Assembly: GCA_937968035.1 (NCBI GenBank)
Contig: CALBTS010000136.1
Coordinates: 1-24,591 of the forward strand
Source: an uncultured Methanomethylovorans sp.
Lineage (GTDB): Archaea > Halobacteriota > Methanosarcinia > Methanosarcinales > Methanosarcinaceae
Direction of reading: 5' to 3'
DNA: 24,591 bases
Shown here: piece after piece, positions 1-6,190 of the stretch
Position numbering within the stretch: position 1 is the first letter of the stretch
Layout: every line of letters begins with the position of its first letter
Made by a program: the position numbers and the translations under genes
The notes under the pieces: model-generated
What the model was told of the DNA's origin: nothing
The model's input: the letters and a program-made list of their open reading frames with translations, nothing else
Database searches by the model: none

Positions 1-115
1 GTCCTACGATATCGCTAAGGGTACTATCCGCTTTCCGGTCAATAAACCGCTTCCTTCAGCCCTTGTAAAGAAGCTCGTAAAGGCACGGATCGAGGAAAAT
101 GAGAAAACCAAATGA
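1..115 (+). CDS. DUF1801 family protein, C-terminal fragment
   Basis: This is the 3' end of a gene that begins before the window; reading starts at base 2 and stops at TGA 113-115. The visible tail reads SYDIAKGTIRFPVNKPLP and continues into a basic helix ending ARIEENEKTK. The pattern 'KGxIxFPxxKPLPxxLVKKLVKxRIEE' is the usual C-terminus of DUF1801 proteins, small soluble proteins related to the YdhG/frataxin-like iron chaperones. Only about 37 residues are present, so the call rests on that motif. The biochemical role of the family in archaea is not settled. Confidence 0.6.
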   Translation, partial: SYDIAKGTIRFPVNKPLPSALVKKLVKARIEENEKTK

Positions 116-196
116 TGTTGAAGCTTGCAGCCGTCTTCTCATTCATCTGAATAATGGTATTACCTCTGAAATACAGCGTTTTTGACTGTATTTGCC

Positions 197-203
197 TTAA
201 ATA
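197..203 (+). promoter_or_regulatory. TATA box for the ferredoxin gene
   Basis: CCTTAAATACT resembles an archaeal BRE plus TATA box. Transcription would begin about 25 bases downstream, near 225, inside a (TCAT)4 tract at 224-240. This gives a leader of about 30 bases that includes the GGGGGAG ribosome-binding site at 244-250. Confidence 0.4.
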
Positions 204-256
204 CTATGCAATTCAAATGTAAATCATTCATTCATTCATTAAAGGGGGAGTGAAAT

Positions 257-487
257 ATAGCAGACAAAACCATTAAAGTTTCTGAAAATGTTCCGGGCCC
301 GTATTATGTAGATGAAGAATGTATAGCATGTGAATTATGTGTGGACACAGCTCCAGATCATTTCAAAATGGCTGATGATAGGCCACAGGCGTATGTTTTC
401 AAGCAACCTGAAACTGATGAGGAAAAGGACCTTTGTGAAGATGCATTAGGCGCTTGTCCTGTTGATGCCATAGGAAATGACGGATAA
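257..487 (+). CDS. Ferredoxin, single [4Fe-4S] cluster, AUA start
   Basis: Small soluble electron carrier of about 76 residues. Counting from the proposed start, cysteines 22, 25 and 28 (CIACELC) plus Cys67 in ACPVDAI would bind one [4Fe-4S] cluster. Cys60 sits where related archaeal ferredoxins have a disulfide cysteine. The N-terminus reads ADKTIKVSENVPGPYYVDEE, the usual ferredoxin beginning. The expected initiator position is ATA (257-259), six bases after a strong GGGGGAG site (244-250), and an in-frame TGA lies at 251-253. The first in-frame ATG is downstream of the CxxCxxC motif, so it cannot give a working protein. Either AUA is used as the start, or the ATG was lost by mutation or misread. 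The rest of the frame is intact and the gene looks otherwise functional. Its electron donor or acceptor cannot be inferred. Confidence 0.8.
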   Translation: MADKTIKVSENVPGPYYVDEECIACELCVDTAPDHFKMADDRPQAYVFKQPETDEEKDLCEDALGACPVDAIGNDG

Positions 488-736
488 GCCTATTGAGATC
501 ATGTTGAACTGCAATGAAAGATCTTATTTTTTGATTATCTGATTTCATCATGGATGAGAGTTGCGTTGTTATAATCTTTACGCATTGTATCGTTATCTCA
601 TGAAGAATTTTGCATATTTGCCACCTCAATAATTTGTCCTTAATAGGTCAATGATATGTAAGGCGTATTCAGTCTCTTTTCAACCAAACCATTTATCATA
701 GGTGTATTAATTAACTTTTTAATTGGAGTAATTAAA

Positions 737-1531
737 ATGGGCTTAATAAAGACAGTGATTAAATGGGTACTGATTGTTTTTGTTTTACTTGTGTTGCTCG
801 GAGCACTTTTAGGAGGGCAATCCGATCAACAAACGAAGTCTACGGATCAGCAACAGCAAGAGGGCACAATTACTACGGTGCAGGAAGGTTTAGCAAATCT
901 TCCAAATGAATATGATAGTTCTGCGGTGCAAAAATATGAAATAATAAAAATTGAAGATATCAGCATTAAAGCGCTTGAAAAACCCTTGTCTGAATATAGT
1001 TCAAGTGAATTAAACAATCTTCCTATGAATGTCAGAATGCAATACCGTGTTTTGCTGCCAATAGGTGTTTCCGAAACTGAATTAAAATCTACTTTGATTC
1101 AATTAGTGTTGGATGAAACATCCAAAAATACTGATATAGACGAAATATCAGTTTTTGCATATGAAAGGAAAGAAGATTCAAGTGGGGCATACACTCTTGG
1201 CATGCTTGAATGGTGTCCTAATGGGCAATGGGATGGGGTTACTGCTGAAATTGCTTCAAGTAATGATAGATCCTCATATGCATATAATATCGAGATTAAA
1301 GATAAAGTTGCTAAGCCAGATTCAATAGAGAGACCTACAGAAAAAGACTTTGAAATATATGATTACTATCAACAAGTATATTCGGAAGAATTTGAGAAGC
1401 TAGATTTAAGTGATCCATATGCAACTGTTAATTATGATATTGTTTATCAAAGAGTTGCTGATCAGTTTGGAATTACAAAAGAAGAAGTGGATCAGATCAC
1501 CAAGAAAGTGGCTCTCTACAATGTGCAATGA
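737..1531 (+). CDS. Membrane-anchored extracytoplasmic protein, possibly DUF4875-like
   Basis: 264 residues. Residues about 8-27 form one hydrophobic helix, followed by a Gln/Ser/Thr-rich linker (about 28-45) and a soluble domain of about 200 residues. This suggests a protein tethered to the membrane with the domain outside the cell, or a lipoprotein-like N-terminus without a lipobox cysteine. The central part (YEIIKIEDISIKALEKPLSE, then an MQYRVLLPIG strand and 'DIDEISVFAYERKED') resembles DUF4875 as I recall it; this assignment is from memory. The start ATG follows GGAG at 725-728 with 8 bases of spacing. It appears monocistronic, with a T-rich stretch just after it. Function unknown. Confidence 0.65.
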   Translation: MGLIKTVIKWVLIVFVLLVLLGALLGGQSDQQTKSTDQQQQEGTITTVQEGLANLPNEYDSSAVQKYEIIKIEDISIKALEKPLSEYSSSELNNLPMNVRMQYRVLLPIGVSETELKSTLIQLVLDETSKNTDIDEISVFAYERKEDSSGAYTLGMLEWCPNGQWDGVTAEIASSNDRSSYAYNIEIKDKVAKPDSIERPTEKDFEIYDYYQQVYSEEFEKLDLSDPYATVNYDIVYQRVADQFGITKEEVDQITKKVALYNVQ

Positions 1532-1558
1532 GTTTAGTCGACAACATCGAAAGTTTAC

Positions 1559-1573
1559 TTTTTTCTTTTTTTT
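1559..1573 (+). terminator. Poly-T terminator
   Basis: A run of 14 T broken by one C begins 27 bases after the stop of the upstream gene. Archaeal RNA polymerase terminates at such U-tracts without needing a hairpin. Confidence 0.5.
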
Positions 1574-1744
1574 GTACCAGTATTAAATTTATATTTTAAA
1601 ACCCACACTTCACTTTTATTTATCTATTTCATATAAAAAGCCATGCTTCAGAGCGAGACTTTTAAGAATTGTAAAACCCTAAAGCAAGCATACTATTATC
1701 TAATTTGGTTCATGGAACTATCGTTTAGATAGAATGCGTTATAC

Positions 1745-2028
1745 TCAATTTGGTTTAAAATCATCTTCCATTTTGTCAATCTCACTATTACAAAAAGTAT
1801 CAATGTCTCTTTTAAAGTTGTTACTTATGTAAGTGTTATTCACAGTTTTATTGATTACTTGAATATTGATTATAACATTGTTTCGATTTGCATATTTATT
1901 TCTCAGATAATCAGCAAATGTGTTTGTTATAATGATTGCATTATATATTTAGTATCTAACTTTTCAACCAAACACACTAATCCTGCATATTCTTCAGGCT
2001 CTAAATCCTTTCCTTTTTTTCCTGCTGT
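1745..2028 (-). pseudogene. Decayed gene of unknown family, frameshifted
   Basis: The minus strand carries two consecutive protein-like reading frames that join only through a frameshift near 1927-1948. Frame one (2028 down to a TAA at 1927-1929) reads ...KDLEPEEYAGLVCLVEKLD... Frame two (open from 1948 to the TGA at 1745-1747) contains FADYLRNKYANRNNVIIN and ends MEDDFKPN. Upstream, another frame reads KDIADLNS directly before frame one, suggesting a second frameshift at the A-rich run near 2020. No start codon or ribosome-binding site joins them. The amino-acid composition looks like real coding sequence, but I do not recognise the family. Nothing else supported lies in the gap 1574-2081. 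Confidence 0.45.
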
Positions 2029-2081
2029 TCAAATCCGCGATATCTTTAGGTGATTAAGCATTGAGTATGCAGGCATATAAG

Positions 2082-2591
2082 TTAAGCAATGTTGTATCTC
2101 CACCATAAAGAGCTATCGGTTTCTTTGTATATACGCATTTCATTCTTTTCCAGAACCTTATGGGAAGCAATGTTGAACTTATCAGTTTCTGCTATTACAT
2201 GCAGCACTCCATCCTGCTTCATGGCCCACTGGATAATAGCTTGTACAGCTTCGGTCATGTAACCTTTATTCTGATGTGCAGGCTCTGTTCCATATCCTAT
2301 CTCCACTTCTCCATTTATGTTTGGACTGCCCTTGAAGCATATACCTCCAATGGCACAATTATCCGTTTTTGATATGATCTGCCATACAGTATACCATGCA
2401 TAATTGCTGCTATCTGTCATAGCTTGTTCATACGCAGACCCAAAAACTTTTTTAAGTTCATCGGGAAGTGATTCAGCTGTAACCTGAACACCAATGTTCC
2501 TTTCAAAGTTTCCATGCTCATGAATATATGATTTGAAATTTGCGAGGTCCAAACAGAGTATTCTTAGTCTTTCGGTATTAAGTTCTAACAT
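2082..2591 (-). CDS. GNAT N-acetyltransferase, RimJ/RimL type
   Basis: 169 residues, the usual length for a single GNAT domain. It starts with MLELNTERLRI, typical of the RimJ/RimL group. The acetyl-CoA binding region (motif A) is EIGYGTEPAHQNKGYMTEAV near residues 96-115, where QNKGYMTE is the pyrophosphate-binding loop. The later 'NIASHKVLEKNEM' segment is motif B. It should transfer acetyl from acetyl-CoA to an amino group; the acceptor may be a protein N-terminus or a small molecule. The start ATG is preceded by GGTGGGGTG. It is the last gene of a minus-strand cluster, 68 bases after the DUF3795 gene. Confidence 0.85.
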   Translation of the reverse strand: MLELNTERLRILCLDLANFKSYIHEHGNFERNIGVQVTAESLPDELKKVFGSAYEQAMTDSSNYAWYTVWQIISKTDNCAIGGICFKGSPNINGEVEIGYGTEPAHQNKGYMTEAVQAIIQWAMKQDGVLHVIAETDKFNIASHKVLEKNEMRIYKETDSSLWWRYNIA

Positions 2592-2659
2592 TACACCCCA
2601 CCATCAAATTCACCATGCTACTATTTTTGAAGACGGAATATATCTGGCAGACATCTGTA

Positions 2660-3079
2660 TCATTGTTCTTTCACCTGATCCCCCCATTTGCTGCATTTCC
2701 ATGTATGCACACAGATGATATTCCCACATTTTTCACAGGTCCATTTTTCATTTTCGAGAACCATTAAATTATCTATTCCGGTTTCCTTTATCCTTTTCAG
2801 GTTATCGATCATGCTCATCCCGTACTTTGTCCTGTATCTCTTATCAAGCTGTTTAAGTCTTGCACAGGGGAATCCTTTACAGGAAAAACAGTAGTTAGCA
2901 GATGTTTTCTTCAGCTCTTCACAGTTCTTTATACGGCAAACGATACAATACTTCGGCTTGTTCAGGTCAGAGCCATTGCATCCCGGACATTTGTTCTTGT
3001 CCCGCAGGTATGCGCGGCAGACCCCGCAGTTCATACCACAGGGGGCTATCAAGGACTTATCGATATTTATTGGATGCAT
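2660..3079 (-). CDS. DUF3795 cysteine-rich protein
   Basis: 139 residues with 15 cysteines. The N-terminal pattern APCGMNCGVCRAY (Cys14, 18, 21) followed by CPGC (31, 34), CIVC (45, 48), Cys53 and CFSCKGFPC (64, 67, 72) is the DUF3795 signature. A further C-terminal set (115, 118, 123, 129) forms an extra zinc-ribbon-like unit. Such proteins are common in methanogens and clostridia and probably bind zinc or an Fe-S cluster; no activity is established. The start follows GAGGTG. It lies 29 bases after the upstream GNAT gene and is likely cotranscribed with it. Confidence 0.8.
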   Translation of the reverse strand: MHPINIDKSLIAPCGMNCGVCRAYLRDKNKCPGCNGSDLNKPKYCIVCRIKNCEELKKTSANYCFSCKGFPCARLKQLDKRYRTKYGMSMIDNLKRIKETGIDNLMVLENEKWTCEKCGNIICVHTWKCSKWGDQVKEQ

Positions 3080-3108
3080 TGCACCTCAGACTTTGTTAAT
3101 ATCTTTTT

Positions 3109-3573
3109 TCATATATGTTTCATAAAAACAACCCGATGCTCCCCAGGGCCACTATAATCCATAACAACATTGGTCCCATCAATGGCATCTTCGCCAATAA
3201 GCTTCATTCCCATGCTTGTATGAAAGGCTATGGATTCAAGATTTGTAGGCTTTGTTATGGCTTTAATTCCCGAACAATGCTTTTTTCTTGCGCATTCGAT
3301 GAAATGCTCATAGAGCTTTCGGGCAAGCCCCTGTCTGCGATAATTATCTCTCACGGCCAATAGATGTGCATAGGCTATGGGATCGGTCTGGGAATAGAAA
3401 CCAAAAAGATACGCACAGACAGTGTCGCCATCCTTTATTACAAAGGCCGTGTTCCCGAATTCATAGATCAGCATGGGATGATGTAAATGCAATGTTCTGT
3501 CACTGTCCCAGAAATCATTGATATTTGAGATTATCTGGTCGAAATCAGCTTTGCTGCAACCCATTAATTCCAT
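3109..3573 (-). CDS. GNAT N-acetyltransferase
   Basis: Single GNAT domain. The acetyl-CoA loop is LLAVRDNYRRQGLARKLYEHF, where R-x-x-G-L-A is motif A. The following 'KAITKPTNLESIAFHTSMGMKLIG' segment is the motif B helix. I chose the ATG at 3573 (MELMGCSKAD) because AGGTGA stands seven bases before it; an upstream in-frame ATG at 3591 lacks a comparable site. An A/T-rich TATA-like stretch lies near 3625-3640. It begins the three-gene minus-strand run GNAT, DUF3795, GNAT. The substrate cannot be predicted. The C-terminal 'GPGEHRVVFMKHI' is a usual ending for this subgroup. Confidence 0.85.
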   Translation of the reverse strand: MELMGCSKADFDQIISNINDFWDSDRTLHLHHPMLIYEFGNTAFVIKDGDTVCAYLFGFYSQTDPIAYAHLLAVRDNYRRQGLARKLYEHFIECARKKHCSGIKAITKPTNLESIAFHTSMGMKLIGEDAIDGTNVVMDYSGPGEHRVVFMKHI

Positions 3574-3791
3574 TTTGGTGTCACCTGTCATACACTTATT
3601 GGAAACTTCAAAGGTATTTGAGTCTTAACTTTTAAAAACATTACCTCTGCAAGCCTCTCAGTTAACGATAGTGCATCTGCAGATGTCGGGTATATGGTTC
3701 TGCTTTGATTCGTTGCGCATGTTTTTGTATTAAGTTTATGCTAATTATCAATCATTATAAAATATTCAAACGATTGTTAATTAAAATTTTG

Positions 3792-3799
3792 TTTATATA
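3792..3799 (+). promoter_or_regulatory. TATA box, probable leaderless promoter
   Basis: TTTATATA is centred about 25 bases before the ATG at 3821, so transcription should begin at or within a few bases of the start codon. No ribosome-binding site precedes the ATG, which fits a leaderless mRNA. Confidence 0.6.
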
Positions 3800-3820
3800 C
3801 CATAACAGTGATTTCGTAGT

Positions 3821-4018
3821 ATGTTTGAAAAATACTGGTCATTATTCCTTGTAGCAGCAATTGGATCGATAATTGTTGAGCATTCTTATCTGGGAATTGG
3901 ATTGTCTTTTATGGGCTTTGCTTTAGCGAGGCATAAAGAAGATCGTGTTCTAATGGATACATTCTCTGCAGATGTTCAGAAACATGAATCTTATGAGGGC
4001 TATGCAAGCATCCAGTAA
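3821..4018 (+). CDS. Small membrane protein, unknown function
   Basis: 65 residues. Residues about 7-36 (SLFLVAAIGSIIVEHSYLGI onward) form one long or two short membrane helices with a central acidic His-containing turn (VEHSY). A charged cytosolic tail of about 28 residues follows (ARHKEDRVLMDTF...). The strong TATA box correctly placed for a leaderless transcript supports a real gene. I do not recognise a family. Its neighbours give no functional hint, since it is flanked by a divergent acetyltransferase and a long gap. Confidence 0.6.
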   Translation: MFEKYWSLFLVAAIGSIIVEHSYLGIGLSFMGFALARHKEDRVLMDTFSADVQKHESYEGYASIQ

Positions 4019-4094
4019 AAAATGGTCAATGAGATGTTTTCCGTCGTCGGTCACTAAAAAGTTGCTGCTTTAAGATATTACGTGATTTTTTTGT

Positions 4095-4129
4095 TGATGT
4101 ATCCAGGTATATTCTTGCTGGATACATCA
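4095..4129. repeat. Perfect 12-bp inverted repeat (hairpin)
   Basis: TGATGTATCCAG (4095-4106) and CTGGATACATCA (4118-4129) are exact reverse complements separated by 11 bases. A run of T (4086-4092) precedes it on the plus strand. It lies about 75 bases after the small membrane-protein gene and could end that transcript or be the end of a decayed mobile element. Confidence 0.6.
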
Positions 4130-4270
4130 TTTACAACTAACGGAGCATTTTTCAGAAGGGGTCAGCAGGAGCATGTTGTACGGATGCCCCTGCTTAGAGA
4201 TGTACACCTTAAAGCCAGTGTACACAATGCTCTATATCATGCAAGTTTAAGAAGGTAGACTTAGCAAGGT
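4127..4270 (-). pseudogene. Possible transposase remnant
   Basis: One minus-strand frame (4231 to TGA at 4127-4129) reads VYTGFKVYISKQGHPYN followed by MLLLTPSEKC. An overlapping frame upstream reads KSTFLNLHDIEHCVH before a stop. Joined by a frameshift near 4217 they give a continuous stretch that resembles the 'GFK...(D/K).G.P' core strand of IS4/IS5-type DDE transposases. There is no start, no catalytic triad and no complete terminal repeats, so only a short relic could remain. The identity is tentative. Confidence 0.3.
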
Positions 4271-4581
4271 GAAAGTGATCCAATCATAAAAACGATCTTT
4301 TCTTTTACGTAGGCCTGTTACTGCAGGTACATAAAAGCTTATACAAAACGCATAGTTGAGGGCAGATGTTAGAAATAGCTGATTGGTTGCAGACCACGGT
4401 GCTTATTTCTATCCTGTGCCTTCATTTGATCCATTTAGATGTGTTTTCCACGTAGTCTATCTTTTGACTATTTTAGATAATAATATGAACGATCTGTATC
4501 AAGCTTCATACTTCTCGCAATATAATTTAACACAGAATCGCTATACAATTTTATAAACTTCCTCATATATTATTATGAATA

Positions 4582-4591
4582 TTTTTATATA
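4582..4591 (+). promoter_or_regulatory. TATA box upstream of structured leader
   Basis: TTTTTATATA matches the archaeal TATA consensus. The predicted transcription start is near 4605-4613, immediately at the inverted repeats beginning at 4607. Confidence 0.45.
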
Positions 4592-4606
4592 GTATCAGTT
4601 CTATAA

Positions 4607-4649
4607 TAAGCCTTAACCGAAGGTTAGTCGGTGAAAAACGGTGGGCTTA
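4607..4649 (+). promoter_or_regulatory. Structured RNA leader candidate
   Basis: TAAGCC (4607-4612) pairs with GGCTTA (4644-4649), enclosing a 6-bp hairpin TTAACC-GAA-GGTTAG (4613-4627, one T-G wobble) and a direct repeat CGGTG-AAAAA-CGGTG (4629-4643). The outer helix would bury the GGTGGG ribosome-binding site and abut the ATG at 4650. This could be a translational switch or part of a small RNA. No known riboswitch class is recognised. Confidence 0.35.
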
Positions 4650-4769
4650 ATGGACAGAGACTCATATACAGATGAAAGAAAAAGCAATTATTCATTAAGC
4701 ATTTTAGTAGATGGGTTTATACAGCCTCACTGTAGTGGAGCTGTCAAGAAAAACGGTAATCTTTTATAA
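4650..4769 (+). CDS. Possible 39-residue small protein
   Basis: An ATG six bases after the GGTG of GGTGGGCTTA opens a frame of 39 codons: MDRDSYTDERKSNYSLSILV and onward, ending KKNGNLL before TAA. It has a charged N-terminal half, one cysteine and a basic C-terminus, with no membrane helix. A TATA box and a structured leader lie directly upstream. It might instead be the body of a noncoding RNA (about 4607-4770). No homologue is recognised. Confidence 0.3.
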   Translation: MDRDSYTDERKSNYSLSILVDGFIQPHCSGAVKKNGNLL

Positions 4770-4885
4770 ACCTCTGCTTTATGTTTTCTGAAAACTGTTC
4801 AGTTCTATCTCTATATGAAGTCCCCTGTCTATGCCTGAATGATATTTTTTGGAGTCCAGGAAGTTTTTCTAAGTACCGGGCTTTT

Positions 4886-5536
4886 TCAGTATTTTCTATC
4901 TCCGAATATTGAAGAACCGATCCTCACCATGGTAGCTCCTTCTTCAATGGCTATCCTGTAGTCATTGGACATACCCATTGAAAGTTCCTGAATATCGACA
5001 TTTTCCAGGTCAATCTGCTGCATTTCAGCAAACAGGGCTTTCATCCTTTTGAAATATGACCTTGTTTGCTCAGGTGACTCAAAAGGAGGAATACACATGA
5101 GTCCTTCCACATGAATATTTTTGAGTCCATGGATCTCTGTGATCACCTGTGCTATCTCATTTTCCATAAAGCCGAATTTCTGGGGCTCTTTGCCGATATT
5201 GATCTGCAGGAATATCTTCTGTATCTTGCCAAGGTCCCAGGCTTTCTTATTGATGTCCTGTATCAGCTTCAGTGAATCCACTGACTGGATCACATCAAAG
5301 AGCTGAACGGCTTTTTTGACCTTTTTTGACTGTAAATGTCCTATGAAGTGCTTTTCACAGGGAAGCAGATCATCACATTTACTCTCATATTCCTGAACTT
5401 TGCTCTCCCCTATGATAGTGGCTCCGGCCCTTATGGATTCATTTATTCTCTGTGCATCGATCGTCTTGGTGACACAGACAAGCTTTGTATTTGCAAGCTC
5501 TTTGAGGACGGCCTTTACGTTCTGATAAACTGTCAT
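4886..5536 (-). CDS. YggS/PLPBP family PLP homeostasis protein
   Basis: 216 residues, near the usual 220-235 for this family. A single alanine-racemase-like TIM barrel holds pyridoxal phosphate on the lysine of 'LVCVTKT' (Lys24). Family motifs are present in order: GATIIGESKVQEYESK, HFIGHLQSKKVKKA, the CIPPF segment, and near the end ELSMGMSNDYRIAIEEGATM then VRIGSSIFG, which grips the phosphate. These proteins have no confirmed enzymatic activity; they buffer PLP and affect amino-acid balance. The start ATG follows GGGAG with five bases of spacing. It is divergent from the VOC gene and appears monocistronic. Confidence 0.92.
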   Translation of the reverse strand: MTVYQNVKAVLKELANTKLVCVTKTIDAQRINESIRAGATIIGESKVQEYESKCDDLLPCEKHFIGHLQSKKVKKAVQLFDVIQSVDSLKLIQDINKKAWDLGKIQKIFLQINIGKEPQKFGFMENEIAQVITEIHGLKNIHVEGLMCIPPFESPEQTRSYFKRMKALFAEMQQIDLENVDIQELSMGMSNDYRIAIEEGATMVRIGSSIFGDRKY

Positions 5537-5715
5537 TTATACTCCCAAAGAGGTCTTAGTTAATGATTCGCTCGCAGCTATATGAACTAAATGCAAGGGT
5601 CTGATATAAAAAGCTCGTTTGGTTTGCTTCATTGGTTTTAAGTGTCGGATAAATTATTTAATCGGGTAGGTTCCAGTTATCAATGTGTCCAATCTTATTG
5701 ATGGGAGTGAATAAA

Positions 5716-6132
5716 ATGTTTGTACAGCCATATATAAATTTTAATGGGAACTGCCGGGAAGCTGTTGAATATTACACAAAGGTCTTTGAAGCAGCTAAGC
5801 CTGAGATCATGTCATTCGGTGATGCACCAGAAGATATGGGCTTTCCGGTAACGGAAGAAACAAAGGATCTGGTAATGCATACTGCTCTTGAGATAGAGGG
5901 AAGCACAGTGATGTTCTCAGATGTTCCCCCAGGTATACCTTTTATCCTTGGGAACAATATCGGCCTTGTAATTATCAGTAAGGATACGGATAGGATAAGG
6001 TCAATGTTCAACGCACTCAAAGCTGAAGGCACTGTGGTAATGGAGCTTCAGGAAACGTTCTGGAGCAAACTGTACGGCATGGTGACCGATAAATATGGTA
6101 TTGAATGGCAATTTCATCATGACCGTGAATGA
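5716..6132 (+). CDS. VOC family protein (PhnB-like)
   Basis: 138 residues. The N-terminus MFVQPYINFNGNCREAVEYY and the later EIEGSTVMFSDVPPG and YGMVTDKYGIEWQFHHD segments are typical of PhnB-like glyoxalase/bleomycin-resistance (VOC) proteins, built from paired beta-alpha-beta-beta-beta units. I chose the ATG at 5716 because GGGAG (5703-5707) stands eight bases before it. An upstream ATG at 5683 would add 11 residues that do not look like the family. Members often bind a divalent metal, but the substrate here is unknown. A short hairpin terminator follows. Confidence 0.85.
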   Translation: MFVQPYINFNGNCREAVEYYTKVFEAAKPEIMSFGDAPEDMGFPVTEETKDLVMHTALEIEGSTVMFSDVPPGIPFILGNNIGLVIISKDTDRIRSMFNALKAEGTVVMELQETFWSKLYGMVTDKYGIEWQFHHDRE

Positions 6133-6152
6133 AAAAACGTATTTCCGTTTTT
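6133..6152 (+). terminator. Hairpin terminator with T run
   Basis: AAAAACG (6133-6139) and CGTTTTT (6146-6152) form a 7-bp stem with a six-base loop, and the stem ends in T5, directly after the VOC stop codon. Another T-rich stretch (6180-6190) lies before the convergent esterase gene and could end either transcript. Confidence 0.55.
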
Positions 6153-6190
6153 ACATGTTGATCAATACTTTATTACACACTTTTTTTATT

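Larger units (their letters stand above)
4019..4885. other. Long intergenic region with hairpins, a possible relic and a small ORF
   Basis: 867 bases with no confident gene. It holds a perfect 12-bp hairpin (4095-4129), a second imperfect hairpin (4164-4194) followed by TGTACAC/GTGTACA repeats (4201-4224), minus-strand transposase-like fragments (4127-4270), and a TATA box with structured leader and 39-codon ORF (4582-4769). The stretch 4270-4580 shows only short broken frames on the minus strand, such as SQKIDYVENTSKWIK, compatible with old degraded mobile DNA. Confidence 0.5.

Noticed and set aside
224..240. (TCAT)4 tandem repeat suggesting phase variation or a repeat array
   Set aside because: Only four copies, in an untranslated leader, with no spacer structure; probably chance low-complexity sequence.
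399..629. Minus-strand frame antisense to the ferredoxin gene
   Set aside because: It is a shadow of the clear ferredoxin frame and has no family resemblance.
2021..2040. TGTTCAAATCC resembling a tRNA T-loop
   Set aside because: No acceptor stem, D-arm or anticodon arm can be formed around it.
1859..2053. Plus-strand reading frame of 64 codons
   Set aside because: It has no ribosome-binding site and an unlikely composition, and it lies antisense to the minus-strand gene remnant, which reads more like protein.
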